Positions 1 to 10,793 of a DNA stretch of 64,000 nucleotides are shown here, in pieces. Each line of letters opens with the position of its first letter. Position 1 is the first letter of the stretch. Under the pieces are notes generated by a model. The model saw only the letters and a program-made list of their open reading frames with translations, did no database searches and had not been told where the DNA came from. The stretch is from Gnetum montanum (Eukaryota > Streptophyta > Gnetopsida > Gnetales > Gnetaceae): assembly GCA_015680685.1 (NCBI GenBank), contig MNCI01005245.1, forward strand, positions 775,622 through 839,621, written 5' to 3'. A program made the translations under genes and the position numbers.

Positions 1-1782
1 AAAAGTGGAAGACTAAGCCCCTTACCTTGGCAGGAAAATATCTTGTATGTAAATCCATTTGTGCTTCTACCCATGTGTATTATTCCTCGTGCTGGGCTCC
101 TTTCCACACAGCTTATCAAAACTTGGAGTGGTTATTTTGAGACTTCATGTGTTCATCTAAAGATTCCCAATGGGGTTTTCATCGTGTTGCTTGGAACATT
201 GTCACTCTTCCTAGAAACAAAGGAGGTTTAGGTCTATTGAATTCCTATAAACAGGGACTCACCTTAGTTGCTAAGTGGTTAGTGCAACATTTGGACACCT
301 CTGACATAATTGGAAATCTTCTCCAGCTAAGGCTTCATCAAAGTTTTCCTAAACATAAGCCTTTTTGGAAAAACATCCATCCTATTAATTGGATTTTCTC
401 TCCTCATTCTATCTCCATTCCTGGTTCCCATGTCTTCAAAAGCATATGGAAGGCTTGGCAAGTTCTCCACCATCATATCAATTGGTCTAATATCCATCTT
501 AACCCTACTCTCCTTCCCATGCTTTGCCCTTGGTGGTTACCCTTGTCCCCTACCCCTCTTGTCATTACTAATGCAAGACTAGCCATTATTTGGTACCGGA
601 AGGGAGTGATTTCCCTTAATTGTCTTCATCTTGCTGATCAATGGATTTATTTGGAAGCATTTGAAAACCTATATGGAGCTTCGAAAGCAATGTGGATTTG
701 CTTCCACTAGATACATACATTTCTTCATCAATAATTACACCTAGATGGTGCTCTCCAAGGTATTTTTCATGGCCTCTATTGGTCTAATGGGTCAAAAATT
801 TTTCCTTATTGGCCACATGTTCCCTTCCAATTGTTACACGATTCTTCCGAATTCATTCTACGTTGTAATCGAACTTGGAATAAACAAGAATCAGAGGATT
901 TTTGGATCTCTCTTTTCAACCAAATTTGGCATCTCCCAACTCTTCCTAAAATTCAACAATTCCTTTGGTGTTTTCTTTATCAAGGTCTCCCTATCGAGAA
1001 ACATTTAGCATACCTTGGGATTCACTCCCCTAAGTGCCCTCTATGTAATGACCCTGAAACCTTTGTCCATGTTTTTTGGCTTTTCCCATTTGCTCAACAT
1101 GCATGGGAATGGGCTTCTAAGGTTTTTCCCTCATGCACTCTAACACAAGAGGCTGTAATGTTTGGTTTCTTACCTACCAGGTCCACAAACTCTCATTTCC
1201 TATGGAAGATCCTTAGGCCTATCATCTTATATAATATTTGGAAACGTAGATGTACCACACTTTTTCAAAAGACAATTATTTCAAACTCCTTAAAACTAAC
1301 TACTTTAGAAAAAATGCAAATTCTTCGGCAAGTTCACTTCAAAATTACATCTCAAGCCCCAAAATTCAAGATGAATGCTAACCAGTTGTTTTTCTTATTG
1401 TAGCCATGGAGTCATATCAGAGATCCAAATAATCACCATCATCAAGCCTCACTTCTGAAGAAAGTCTTCTAATTAAGTCATAGTTTTCTACACCATTTGG
1501 CCCTTTTCCTCTTTCTTTCACCGTTGTTCTCATTCGACAATCCACACCTTGGAAAATTTACACACATTTCAGCAAATGGTTGAACTCTAGAATGCATTTC
1601 CACACCCTGTGGAATGCTACTTTTAACATGTTTCCTCTATAATAGTCTTCGTCAATAAAGTTTCTCTTCCTCCTTTTCTCAATCTATATATCTTGAAGTT
1701 GCTTATGTACTAAATTTTGTTTTCTATTAATAAAATTCTCTTTTTGGGGTCCGACACCCCCCCCCCCCCCNCCCCCCAAAAA
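1..1782 (+). mobile_element. L1-like LINE, 3' portion, cut by the window edge
   Basis: The 3' part of a plant LINE. Its ORF2 C-terminus fills bases 1-1403. A non-coding tail of about 380 bp follows and contains an AATAAA-type signal (near 1729). The tail ends in a GGGGT/ACCCC inverted pair running into a poly-C tract with one N and then poly-A near 1788. The sequence just after the A-run (from about 1789) matches the interior of the Tat LTR at 38270-38415, so the LINE appears to have inserted into that LTR. The exact junction is blurred by the C and A runs. The 5' end is outside the window. Confidence 0.8.
147..1403 (+). pseudogene. LINE ORF2 C-terminus (end of RT plus zf-RVT zinc domain)
   Basis: This is the C-terminal part of a LINE reverse transcriptase, which would act in target-primed reverse transcription. 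The start carries the typical end of a plant LINE RT, with a PRNKGGLGLLN motif. Around bases 960-1110 lies the zf-RVT module: W-x-L-P-x-x-P-K-x-x-x-F-x-W, then CPLCNDPETFVHVFW, then a trailing W. Bases 147-710 and 831-1403 are in the same frame. Only two stops break it (708-710 and 732-734), so the copy is only mildly decayed. The upstream endonuclease and RT core are outside the window. Reading starts at 147 only because that is the first Met; the real frame extends further left. Confidence 0.82.
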
Positions 1783-1788
1783 AAAAGC
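1764..1788. repeat. Poly-C tract with one N followed by poly-A
   Basis: About 20 C residues with an N at 1771, then about 9 A. This is a homopolymer at the junction of the LINE tail and the Tat LTR. The length is unreliable and the N marks unresolved sequence. Confidence 0.8.
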
Positions 1789-1892
1789 CAAAGTATGTGA
1801 GATTGCATCTATTGGACTACAATTTTCACATTTTACAAGGAAGTTTTAGCCTTACGTTTTATGGGGTGATGGTTACAAGGCCAGAGGGTTAA
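1783..1892 (-). mobile_element. Tat-A 3' LTR, piece between LINE and G1
   Basis: This stretch matches the last part of the Tat LTR at 38285-38395 (a shared AAAGTATGTGA then ATTGCATCT run, then GTTTATGGGGTGA-like text). It continues across the G1 insertion at 12740-12769 and ends with the same GGTGTTTCA. It is therefore one LTR split by G1. The rest of the LTR toward its other end is lost behind the LINE or lies outside the window. Confidence 0.75.
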
Positions 1893-3883
1893 TGTTATCA
1901 CATTTATACCATTTGATGAAATAGATTTGTTGTTAAAAAGATAATGATGAAGATTAAATTGCCCATTCTAACTTTTATTGGTGATTGGAAGATAACATAC
2001 TAGCATATATAGGATTAGATAATTTACTTAAAGGAAAATAGTAGGAAGCATGATTAAATCATGAATGTTGTTGAAGGGAAAATGAATGGAAAGTACTTTC
2101 AAGGTGTGCACATTTCAGAATTAAGTGTCCATAATTTTAGAGCAAAAAACCAAAGGTATAGATTATGGAATTTATGAAAGCTTAATTTGTGCTAAAGGAA
2201 AATTTCAGGAAGTGTTTCTAGTCCAAGGATATAAAATTTGTGGTTTTCCTATGTAAAATGTTGTGGAACCTCACATTAGAATCCACATCTACATAGTAGT
2301 AATCTTAGTAAACGTCATCAAATCAATGGAATATACAAGCCACTTTACTTCATATATGAGATGATTTTGCACCCAAAAAATTCCCAGAAGCCTAGTAAAT
2401 ATTTGGTAATATTTTAGCATTTTAAAAAAAATATTCTAGCCTTCCAGCAATAGAAATAATGTTGAAGATTCTTCTTTCACTCACGATTGTCTATTCAATA
2501 GCTGAAAAATTGTTACTATGGTTAGTACGGTTGCTTAGGAAATAATGATAGCTATGAGGGAAAGGACAAACCAATATGCTTGGTTTCAAAAAAAAATAAT
2601 AAAGAAATGATAAATATATATAAAAATGAAAATATTCTAAGACCTTGGTATTTTGTTAAGATTGTGCATAGGCCCTATAACTCATGAAAGAAGAAGCTCT
2701 AAAAGATCAATGTTTTGTTTGGTAGCCAATCTCTAAATATAAGTAAAAAAATGTAGGGGGGATGGGGAATTTTAGGGGGAGATCAAGAAGATACTTAGAA
2801 GAATATTGAAGATTGTAAGATGGCTTGCTAAAGACATCAATTTAGTTACTTTGTTTTAATCTTGTGAGTTTATTTCTTCTCATTTTGTTTTAGTTACTTA
2901 GCTAATGGTTTAGATAGTATTGTGCTTGGCATTTAATTTTGGGATTTTTCTAGTTTGCCTTTATAGCTTTTTTTTGCACAATATTAGATTTCTATTAAGG
3001 TTTTCCAAATAAGAGCTTATGTTGTATTAGAAAAGTATCTTGAGCAATTTAATAGTAATGTCTTATAGAAATTGTCTGTTTGAGTTTAGGAAATCTAGAA
3101 AATCTTTAATACTTTGAGATCATTGAAATAACTTTATTATTTTTAAAGTTTGTTGCCTTAATATTGGAATTTGAAAATTGTCAATTTTTTTTTGGAATTT
3201 CTATTGTTTGTAATTCTTGACCAATATTAAATAGCCAAATAGAAGCTTGTACTTTGTCATTTACAAAGCATTTTGGTAGTTAAATAAAAGTGTCTTTTAT
3301 TAAATTGCTTGTTGAGCTTAGAGGGTTTGGATGATTTATAATAGATCGAATTGGAATAGATTTATTATGAAGTGTTTCATCATGTCAAATTATCTTGCTT
3401 AAATGTTTGAGATCCCACACAAATCTTCTTCCTTTTTTTCTCTCTTTTTAAAACCCATTGAATCTTGCTCTATTTCTAGTTTTCTTGTGGAATTTTCTCT
3501 CTAAGGGTAATTAGGAGTAGATTTGCAAAATTGTGTTCAAATGTTTTTGTGAAATTTTATTTGTTACAAGTAATGTACTATAGGGACTATATAGACTAAG
3601 TGATTTAACAAAATATGAACCTTCAACTCATAGTATTTGACAAAGTTAGCTAAAGTTCTTTTATGATAGCCAATTACAGTTTCATACATAACCCAACCAT
3701 TTCAACATTCACAACAACAAACACATACTCACATTTAGTTCATTTCATAACCACTGAGTCTATTTGAAGATATTTGGATCTTGGTGTTGCTAGAGACTAG
3801 CAAGCACCTAAACCTTGGTTGAAAAACACCTTCACTTCCCATGATCCCAAAGTCACGAGATTGGAGGCCCCAAATAATCGCCA
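1893..3883 (+). repeat. G1 left LTR
   Basis: About 1.99 kb, begins TGTTATCAC. It matches 10794-12736 over its whole length. For example, both copies share the CACATTTATACCATTT start, the GATCCCACA region, and the CACAACAACAA and CACATACTCACATTTAGTT runs near the end. The 3' edge is uncertain by about 10 bp because the primer site that should follow is degraded. Confidence 0.85.
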
Positions 3884-3891
3884 AAAATTCT

Positions 3892-3903
3892 TTTGGTGAT
3901 AGG
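3892..3903 (+). other. G1 candidate primer binding site
   Basis: TTTGGTGATAGGA directly after the LTR homology ends resembles the initiator tRNA-Met primer site TGGTATCAGAGC in spacing and partly in sequence. The match is poor and could be chance. Confidence 0.3.
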
Positions 3904-4020
3904 AGGGTAGAATATTTGTTACCTAAGCTCATTAAATTCAAAAATATCAATAAACCTAGCACACCAATAGTTCTTTTGTTGCTAAGAATGCTTGAAAGAA
4001 TTAGTTATTACTTTGAGTTA

Positions 4021-4950
4021 ATGATCAAGAAGACTGATAGTATGGAAGATTTTGAAAGTCCTAAAGAATTTTTTGAATATAAGGCTAATTATTTATCAAA
4101 AAAAGAATAGAAGAAGGGTATTGACTTTGGAACAAGTAGTGGAGTAAAACCCAGAAGGATAATAAGATCACCCTTTCTATTTGATTTATTAGTCTATAAG
4201 AGAAAGTCAAAAAAGTATAAGAGTTCAATGATCAAAAGGAATTCTAATGGAATGAAAAATCTTTGGCAAAGAGCTACATCCTTAGGATTTTAAAATTACA
4301 ATGATATTCGTAAAGTAGTTTAAAAATATTTACCTAAGCCTTTTATTCTTGGAAAAGCATAATTAGCTAAAGAAAACATCCACTTATTCTTGGAAAATTT
4401 GAGTTAGCTTTAGCTCATACAAATATTTAACACCAAGACCAAGCTTGTAGGTTGTTTGTAGAAAATTTAAAGGGTATGGCTCAAATTTGGTATTCAAACT
4501 TGCCAAGAAATAGTATTAGAAGTTGGGATGATATGAAGAGCCTTTTCTTAACCCAATTTTACAATCAATTAGATCAACAACAACTGTACTATGGGCTAGT
4601 ACAAGCTAGATATTTTAGCATTAAGTTTCAATGAACTTGTGTGCTCTTTCAAAGACATTATAGACCATCAGATGAAATGCTTAGAGATACTTTTCTTAAG
4701 GCACTAAATCCCAATATTTCAATCTAGTTGAGAAGAACTCCAAACTTGCTAACATTGAATGACTACTTTAGTGAGGCTATATGATTAGATAAACAACTAA
4801 ACTTAAATAATGAAGAAAATATCACAACTCAAAAAAGAGAAGAGAAAATCATAATCCCTATGCAAGATTTTGCTTAACTTAAGGCATTACCTGGTCTATC
4901 TCATTTTAAGATAGAGCAAGAGTTAGAAAGCAAAGAATTTAAAAGGGGAT
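4021..4950 (+). pseudogene. G1 gag (capsid region), broken
   Basis: The clearest part is at 4452-4634, where the frame reads LKGMAQIWYSNLPRNSIRSW followed by F-x-x-x-F. This is the retrotransposon Gag pattern (aliphatic, G-x-A-x-x-W-Y, then S-I-x-S-W). Earlier text at 4021-4110 and later text to about 4950 continue in lysine- and glutamate-rich coding-like sequence with stops. No zinc knuckle can be made out. Gag would form the virus-like particle. Confidence 0.7.
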
Positions 4951-5639
4951 AGTTAATGAAAGACTTGTCCAACAAAGTAGTGAAACTAAAAAAAGCTTTG
5001 GCAAAAGTTAAAATCAAGGAAGAAAAAGAAAAATAGAAGGTATTAGCATCAAGATATTAAGTTAGTAGAAGATGAGGATGAAAATGATAATGCTATGTCC
5101 AACTTTCTTGATATTGAATTAGATAATGAGCTATTTAGTGTTGATTACGCAAGTAAATCTTCTAATAATGGATCTAGTGGTACCTCTTCCTTGTCAAGTT
5201 TTAAAGGGGATATATCATCGATGAAGAGTGTAATAACAATGAAGAAAATGAATATAATCTATGATCGAAAGAAAGATTAACTATTTCTAGACCTCAAAAT
5301 GTCATTTTTGAGCCATCTACTAAGAGAAAGGTTTTTGAATTAAGTAGAAAGAAGAAAAATAAGAGTAAGAAAGATCAAGTAGAGCAAAGTGCTCAAAATA
5401 AAAATCTTAACAAATGGATGAAGAAACCAGGTTTTTATGGAGATGGAGAATATGATCTCATTGAAGATTTGAAAGACATCAAGGCTGACATTAGCATATA
5501 TCAATTGTTATAAATAGGAGATCAGTATAGAAGAATTGTAAAGATTATTAAAGGTAAAAGGAGAGTTGGAGAGTTAGAGTTAAGCTATGTATCCAACATT
5601 GATAAGACAACAAAAACTAGTTATGCTTCTACTCCTGAT

Positions 5640-5990
5640 AAAGAAGCTCCTCCATTTCTATTGACAATGAAGTTATAGAACAAATACCTTCACAATTTTT
5701 TAGTTGATTTAGGAGCTACATCTACTATCATGCCATTATTTGTATGTAAAAAACTTGGTTGGACTCCTGAGCAATCCAATAAGAAGATTGTTCAAGTGGA
5801 CAAAAGTAGAGTGAAGATTGTGGGTTAGCTTCCCAATATCCTATTAGAAATTGCTTTTGAACCTTGCATAAAAAGTAGAGTAACTATTTAAGTGGTAGAT
5901 ATACCAAATTTAGATAGTCTTTTGTTGAGTAGAAGCTAGAGTAAGGATTTCTTAAGTTACATATCAATAGATTATTCTCATATGTTGCTA
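5640..5990 (+). pseudogene. G1 aspartic protease, broken
   Basis: The retropepsin-type active-site motif V-D-L-G-A-T-S appears at about 5704-5725, followed by I-M-P and a downstream LLLSRSW motif. This is the usual start and flap-to-end layout of plant gypsy proteases, in which DLGA often replaces DTGA. Stops occur at 5827 and 5890 among others. It would cleave the Gag-Pol precursor. Confidence 0.7.
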
Positions 5991-6164
5991 CCTTAAAAAA
6001 GGGAACCAAATCAAATATACATATATTGTGAACATTTGATGATGGAAAACATTACTTCAAATGGGAAGAACAAGGTTGTTGAAACAAGAACTTTTGAATC
6101 CAAAATTTGGACACTTCAAGAAGTTTATAACTAGGAAAAGAAGAAATCTTAAGATGAGAGCAAG

Positions 6165-6560
6165 TTGGAATTATACTTTAATGGTTCTTGTAACTCCAAA
6201 GGTGTAGGAGCTAGAGTAGTTCTAGTTAAACATGATTCCCCAAAAATTTTAAGGATAATTCATCTATCTTTCCTTTGTTCTAATAACAAGTTTGAATATG
6301 AAGCTTTGAGTATTAGAATTATTAGCTTTGGAAAAAGGAATCAAGGTAATAACCATAAAAGAAGGCTCAAGATTAGTTTGTAAATAGAGTAAAGGTAATT
6401 GTGTAGTAAAAAGCTTATTCTTGTGACCTTATAAACAACTTATTTGTACAATGCTGGATCAATTTCATCACTATAAAATAGAACATATATATAGAGAAGA
6501 TAATTATATAGCAAATGATTTAGCAAAGGTAGCTTCAAAATTAGATGTGAAAAGGATAGA
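6165..6560 (+). pseudogene. G1 archaeal-type RNase H (aRNH), placed before RT
   Basis: The frame opens ELYFNGSCNSKGVGARVVLV, the first strand and catalytic Asp/Asn region of the aRNH fold (normally Y-x-D-G-S). Then comes NKFEYEALSI, matching the N-x-A-E-Y-E-A-L helix. After a +1 frameshift near 6320 the text reads LELLALEKGIKVI. It ends HIYREDNYIANDLAKVAS, the family's H-I-x-R-E-x-N-x-x-A-D-x-L-A-K end motif. The first catalytic D is N here. Located between protease and RT, it is separate from the normal RNase H at 7840-8125. Confidence 0.78.
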
Positions 6561-6744
6561 AAGGTACGAAGGAGCAGTGATTAAAAATGAACATTAGCCA
6601 TCAGTACCAGATAAAATAAAGCATTTACAAGTATTTGAACATGATAATGAATTTCATAGATTCTTGAGAAATAAGTAAGAATTTGAAAGTCAAATTATAT
6701 TTGAAATAGCATTAAGGTCTAAGATAAATTCTATTAACAAAAAG

Positions 6745-7690
6745 GTGATTGATTATGAACATGAATTTAGCAAAAATATACTGACTGGAAAAGATATACA
6801 GAACCTAGATGATCAAGCTTATGAAGCAGTGAATGTTGGATTTACTAGGATAGTAAAGATGTTAAATTTCACAAAGAAAAATGATTCAATGTTCAAGAAA
6901 AATTTATTATTACTCCTGAAAAATAATTTGGAAAATTTTGCTTGGTCTTATGATGATCTTAAAGCTTTTAGACTAGATGTGATGACACATAAAATTCCTT
7001 AAGTAAATGGTTGTAAGATAGTTAAACAAAAACAAAGAAAATTCAATCCAGCATTTGAACTAGCCATGGAAGCTATAATCAAGAAGTTATTACAAGCCTA
7101 AATTATATATCCAGTCTGATATTCAACATGGCTTACTAACCTTGTTCTAGTAAGGAAAAAGAATGGTGTTATTAGGCTTTATGTAGATTTCAGAAATTTG
7201 AATGAAGCCTCTGAAAAAGATAAATATCCACTTCCTCAAATTGATAAAATTCTGATCAAAGTATCATGTTGTCAAGTATATTCTTTACTAGATGGTTTTT
7301 TAGGCTATAATTAGATTATGGTAGATAAGAGTGATAGATATAAGATGACATTTATCACCAAGTGGGGAACTTTTGCTTACCAGAGAATGCTATTTGGATT
7401 ATCAAATGCTGGAGCTACTTTCCAAAGAGTAATGGATTTGGATTTTAAGGGTTTAATAGGTGAATTTCTTGTAGTTTATTTGGATGATATCATCGTCTTT
7501 TTGAAAGGAAAGAAAGATCATATTAGTCACCTCTAACAAAATTTTTACAGATGTCATGAGTATGGCATCTCGTCAAATCTTAAGAAATGTATCTTTAGAG
7601 ATAGGTCTGGAAGTTTGCTAGGTCATGTAATTTGTAAAGAAAAAATTACCATAAATAACACGATAGTCCAAATAGTACAGAATATAAATC
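6745..7690 (+). pseudogene. G1 reverse transcriptase, broken
   Basis: A pre-RT segment reads FAWSYDDLKAF. The RT blocks follow: VRKKNGVIRLYVDFRNLN, then KYPLPQID, then LLDG at 7285, then WGTFAYQRMLFGLSNAGATF. The catalytic YLDDIIVF is intact at about 7477-7500. The downstream text S-N-L-K-K-C-I-F and L-L-G-H-V-I is typical of the gypsy RT thumb. In-frame stops (for example 7312-7314 and 7534-7536) interrupt it. It would copy element RNA to DNA. Confidence 0.9.
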
Positions 7691-7839
7691 ATTTGACAAA
7701 TAAAAAGTCCCTTAGATATTTCTTTGGAAAAATAAATTTCATCAAGAAATTTATCCTAAGATTAACTAAAATTACTAAACTTTTGATGTATATGCTAAAG
7801 AAAGATGTCCTAGTGAAGAAAACACTAGAGTAAAACCAA

Positions 7840-8125
7840 AATTGAAGGAAAATTTTTGGTTATATGCTTTTGCTTCAAATGATTCAATTGTTGCCATTTT
7901 TCCTCAAAGAGATGAAGCTCAAGCTGAACCAATTGGAATTTTTGGCTATCAGTTGAAAGGTTCAAAATTTAATTATTCAAACTTACAAAAACAAGCATTC
8001 GTAGTCATTAAAGTACTTTAGCACTTCAAATATTACTTGGAAAGCTCATTAGTTCATATTATGTTAATAGAACCTATAATTAAATAATTCTGGGCTCAAA
8101 ATGAAATTGGGTTGAAAAGACGAAA
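7840..8125 (+). pseudogene. G1 gypsy-type RNase H, broken
   Basis: The frame after the RT reads YAFASNDSIVAIFPQRDEAQ, then PIGIFGYQLKGSKFNYSNLQ. This matches the A-S-D-x-A-x-x-A-V-L and Y-x-S-x-x-L-x-x-x-E-x-x-Y-x-x-x-E-K pattern of gypsy RNase H, with several catalytic acids lost. It would degrade the RNA strand of the hybrid. Confidence 0.7.
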
Positions 8126-9480
8126 ATGGCTCATAAAGCTTCAAGTTTCAAATTTTCATTCAAAATATGCAAAACCATTAAAAAATTAGGATTAGCCAAG
8201 TCAATGGCAAGAGAAAATGAAGTATCTGTGCTTAAGACTCATGAAGGAAATTGGTATGATGAAATTCTAGAATTCCTTAATACACAAAAGGTTCCAAATA
8301 ATTTAATTGTAAGTCAAAAGAGAGCTTTCTTTAAAAGGGGAAATAAATTTGTGGCTAAAGATGAAATCTTATATAGAAATGACTTCAGAGGGGTTTTGTT
8401 GGAATGTGTTCATAATGATAAAATCAATCCTATTTTAGACCAATTCCATGATCATTCTAATTTATTTTATAAGTCTCCTAAGTCTACCAACAACATATAC
8501 TTTACTATGGTTTTTATTGGCCTAGTATGTACCAAGACATTATTTCAATGATTCAAAGAAGTTACAAATGTCAAATACATGGATCAAAAGTCAAACAAGC
8601 TATAGCTCCCCTAAAATTAGTAATTGCAAATGGACCATTTCAGCAATGGGGCTTATATTTTATTTTTACAATTACTCCTTCAAGAGCTAGACATGTGTTT
8701 ATTCCCATAGCCACTATTACTTCACTAAGTGGTCTATAGCAAAAGATTTAAGGAAACGTTTAGCATCAGACATAATAAAGTTTTTAGAAGAAAAAATTCT
8801 AAGTTGATTTAGTTTGCATGAAATGTTAGTATCCAATAATGGCCCTACTTTTCAATCTAAAGAATTTATAACATGGACATAAGAGAAATCCATCTTTCTA
8901 TTTTCTTCTTCAAATTATTATCCTGAAAGGAATGGCTTAGTTGAATCTAGAAATAAAAAGCTTGTTTCCTACATCAAAAAGTCAATGGAGGGGAATCCAA
9001 GAAATTCAATTGATTATTTGCAATCTGCATTATGGATTGATCATATTAGATTTAAAATGGCTATTGGAACATTACCTTATAACTTAGTGTATGATTTTCT
9101 CACAAGAGTTATGAACAAGATTATAAGTTTGGCCTCTGATTTTGCGCAAAAGTATAGTGAGAAAACTAATAAAGATAGAAGTTTCATGACCTTGCTTATC
9201 AAAAGAGAAGCCAAAATGAATAAAGCTAAGGATAATTTATTAAAGAATGCTTCTCAAGTTAAAAGATGTTTTGATAGAAAGGCCTTGAAAAGAACTTTTA
9301 AAACTGGTGATCTTGTATTATTATGGAATATGAAAAAGCTAAATAAATTTTTAGTAATATGGATTGGTCTGTTTCAGATCAAGGAACAATTATTGGGCAA
9401 CACATACAAGTTATTGACATTAAGTGGGATGGAATTGCGGTTTCCATATAATGTTTTACATATAAAACATTACTTTAGGC
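8126..9480 (+). pseudogene. G1 integrase, broken
   Basis: 8230-8470 corresponds to the zinc-binding N-terminal part (GNWYDEILEFL, then C-V-H and D-Q-F-H-D-H). 8527-8735 holds the CQIHG and Q-Q-W-G-L-Y-F region of the core start. 8820-8960 contains V-S-N-N-G-P-T-F (second catalytic position, D replaced by N), then YYPERNGLVESRNKKL, which includes the catalytic Glu. The frame 8985-9605 continues to the C-terminal DNA-binding part (FKTGDLVLLWN). It would insert element DNA in the genome. Confidence 0.85.
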
Positions 9481-10775
9481 AACTACTCACAACTTATATA
9501 TATATATATAATATACATGAATATAATAATAAAATGATAATTACATTAGTAATATTATGTATATTATATATATATATGCTTAGTAGTGATATATATAATA
9601 AATAATAGTTATATGCATACTTGTATAAGAATAATGTTTCATCATAATATGTGTGTATATCATAAACCTGTATTAAGATATGTATATATGATATAATAGA
9701 ATATTTACATGTAAGAATATTTATTCAATTTAAAGTGTTACTTTAAATATTAAATTTATATCATCTCAAGTAATCATTACTTGTTATGTGTATAAGTGGG
9801 AGTGGTGGTTTAGATATCCAAATAATGGAAAATTAATTTAAAACAAACACATAATGGAGATTAATTTTATCAATTGTATGATGGTATGAAATGAATAAGC
9901 CATGGTTGAGTGAGAAAGTTGGTTATTTGAATGGTGGGAATTTCAAATTTTTTTGCACTATATAAAGAGTTGTGGTTTTCTTAGAAACATAACATCTTTC
10001 AATTTAACACTTGAGCAAGAAAGGCAAGTGAAGTGTTTAAGTTGAGGTAGAAGGTGAGCTTAAAAGAGATGGTAGCAAGAAGGCCTTTTATCCCATATGC
10101 AATGGGATGCTACCTAGAGCATGTCATGGGAGACTATTGTAAGGCAACCACTTGTTGAGCATCATATGAAAGTCCATTATTACTTTGGTTTTCAGATGAA
10201 TTTAGCTTTCTCACCAGCAGACACTCCATCCATTCAAAAGTTTGGGGTAGCTTTCACCAATGCACCACTGAAGTTGAATGTGAAAGAGAGTCTAATCAAG
10301 ATGATTATTGGGGAGAGGCTTTCATGTCACAAGATATAGAAGCAATTGAATATGAAGAACCTCAAAAATCAGCAAGCAAAGAGCTAGAGGAGAAAGAAAG
10401 AAAGATAGTTGTTGGGAATACTGGTGAAGAAAACCAAGTTGAAGCCTTAACTAGGTAAGAAGAAAGAATAAGAGCATTCATCACCATGAAAATATAATAT
10501 GAAAGGATTAGCAACATGAGGACTCCTAAAAGGGTTACCTTAACTATTTTCTTCCCACCTACAAAATAGTTTGTATAAGACTATGTTTGTATAGTTTCCT
10601 AGTTTTATAAAGTTGAGGTTTTTATACCATCAAACCTTAAGTTTGATGAAAATTTTCCTCAAGAAAAAAAATGATTTGTGATTTGTAAAAATGTTTAATA
10701 AATCCTTGTTTTCATGATGATTTAGTTGGTGTACATTGAGGAAATATCTTAAACATCTTAAGTTTTAAGAAATTT
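9481..10775 (+). other. G1 3' region between integrase and 3' LTR
   Basis: 1.3 kb. It starts with AT dinucleotide-rich sequence (TATATA runs at 9494-9600). A canonical TATATAAAG lies at 9959. An ATG at 10069 and a short frame at 10121-10339 follow, then a Glu/Lys-rich coding-like stretch in another frame to about 10456. I do not recognise the product. It could be a remnant accessory ORF or captured sequence. Confidence 0.45.
9957..9966 (+). promoter_or_regulatory. Candidate TATA box inside G1 3' region
   Basis: TATATAAAG sits about 110 bp before an ATG (10069) and about 840 bp before the 3' LTR. It is in the right place to drive the short frames at 10069-10456 independently of the LTR. This is inference from sequence and spacing only. 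Confidence 0.35.
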
Positions 10776-10793
10776 AAGAAAGGGGGAATGAAA
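10776..10793 (+). other. G1 polypurine tract
   Basis: AAGAAAGGGGGAATGAAAG lies immediately before the right LTR. This purine run is where plus-strand DNA synthesis would be primed. Confidence 0.75.

Noticed and set aside
9490-9600. TATATA runs as a promoter
   Set aside because: Simple AT dinucleotide repeat; the better TATA candidate is at 9959.
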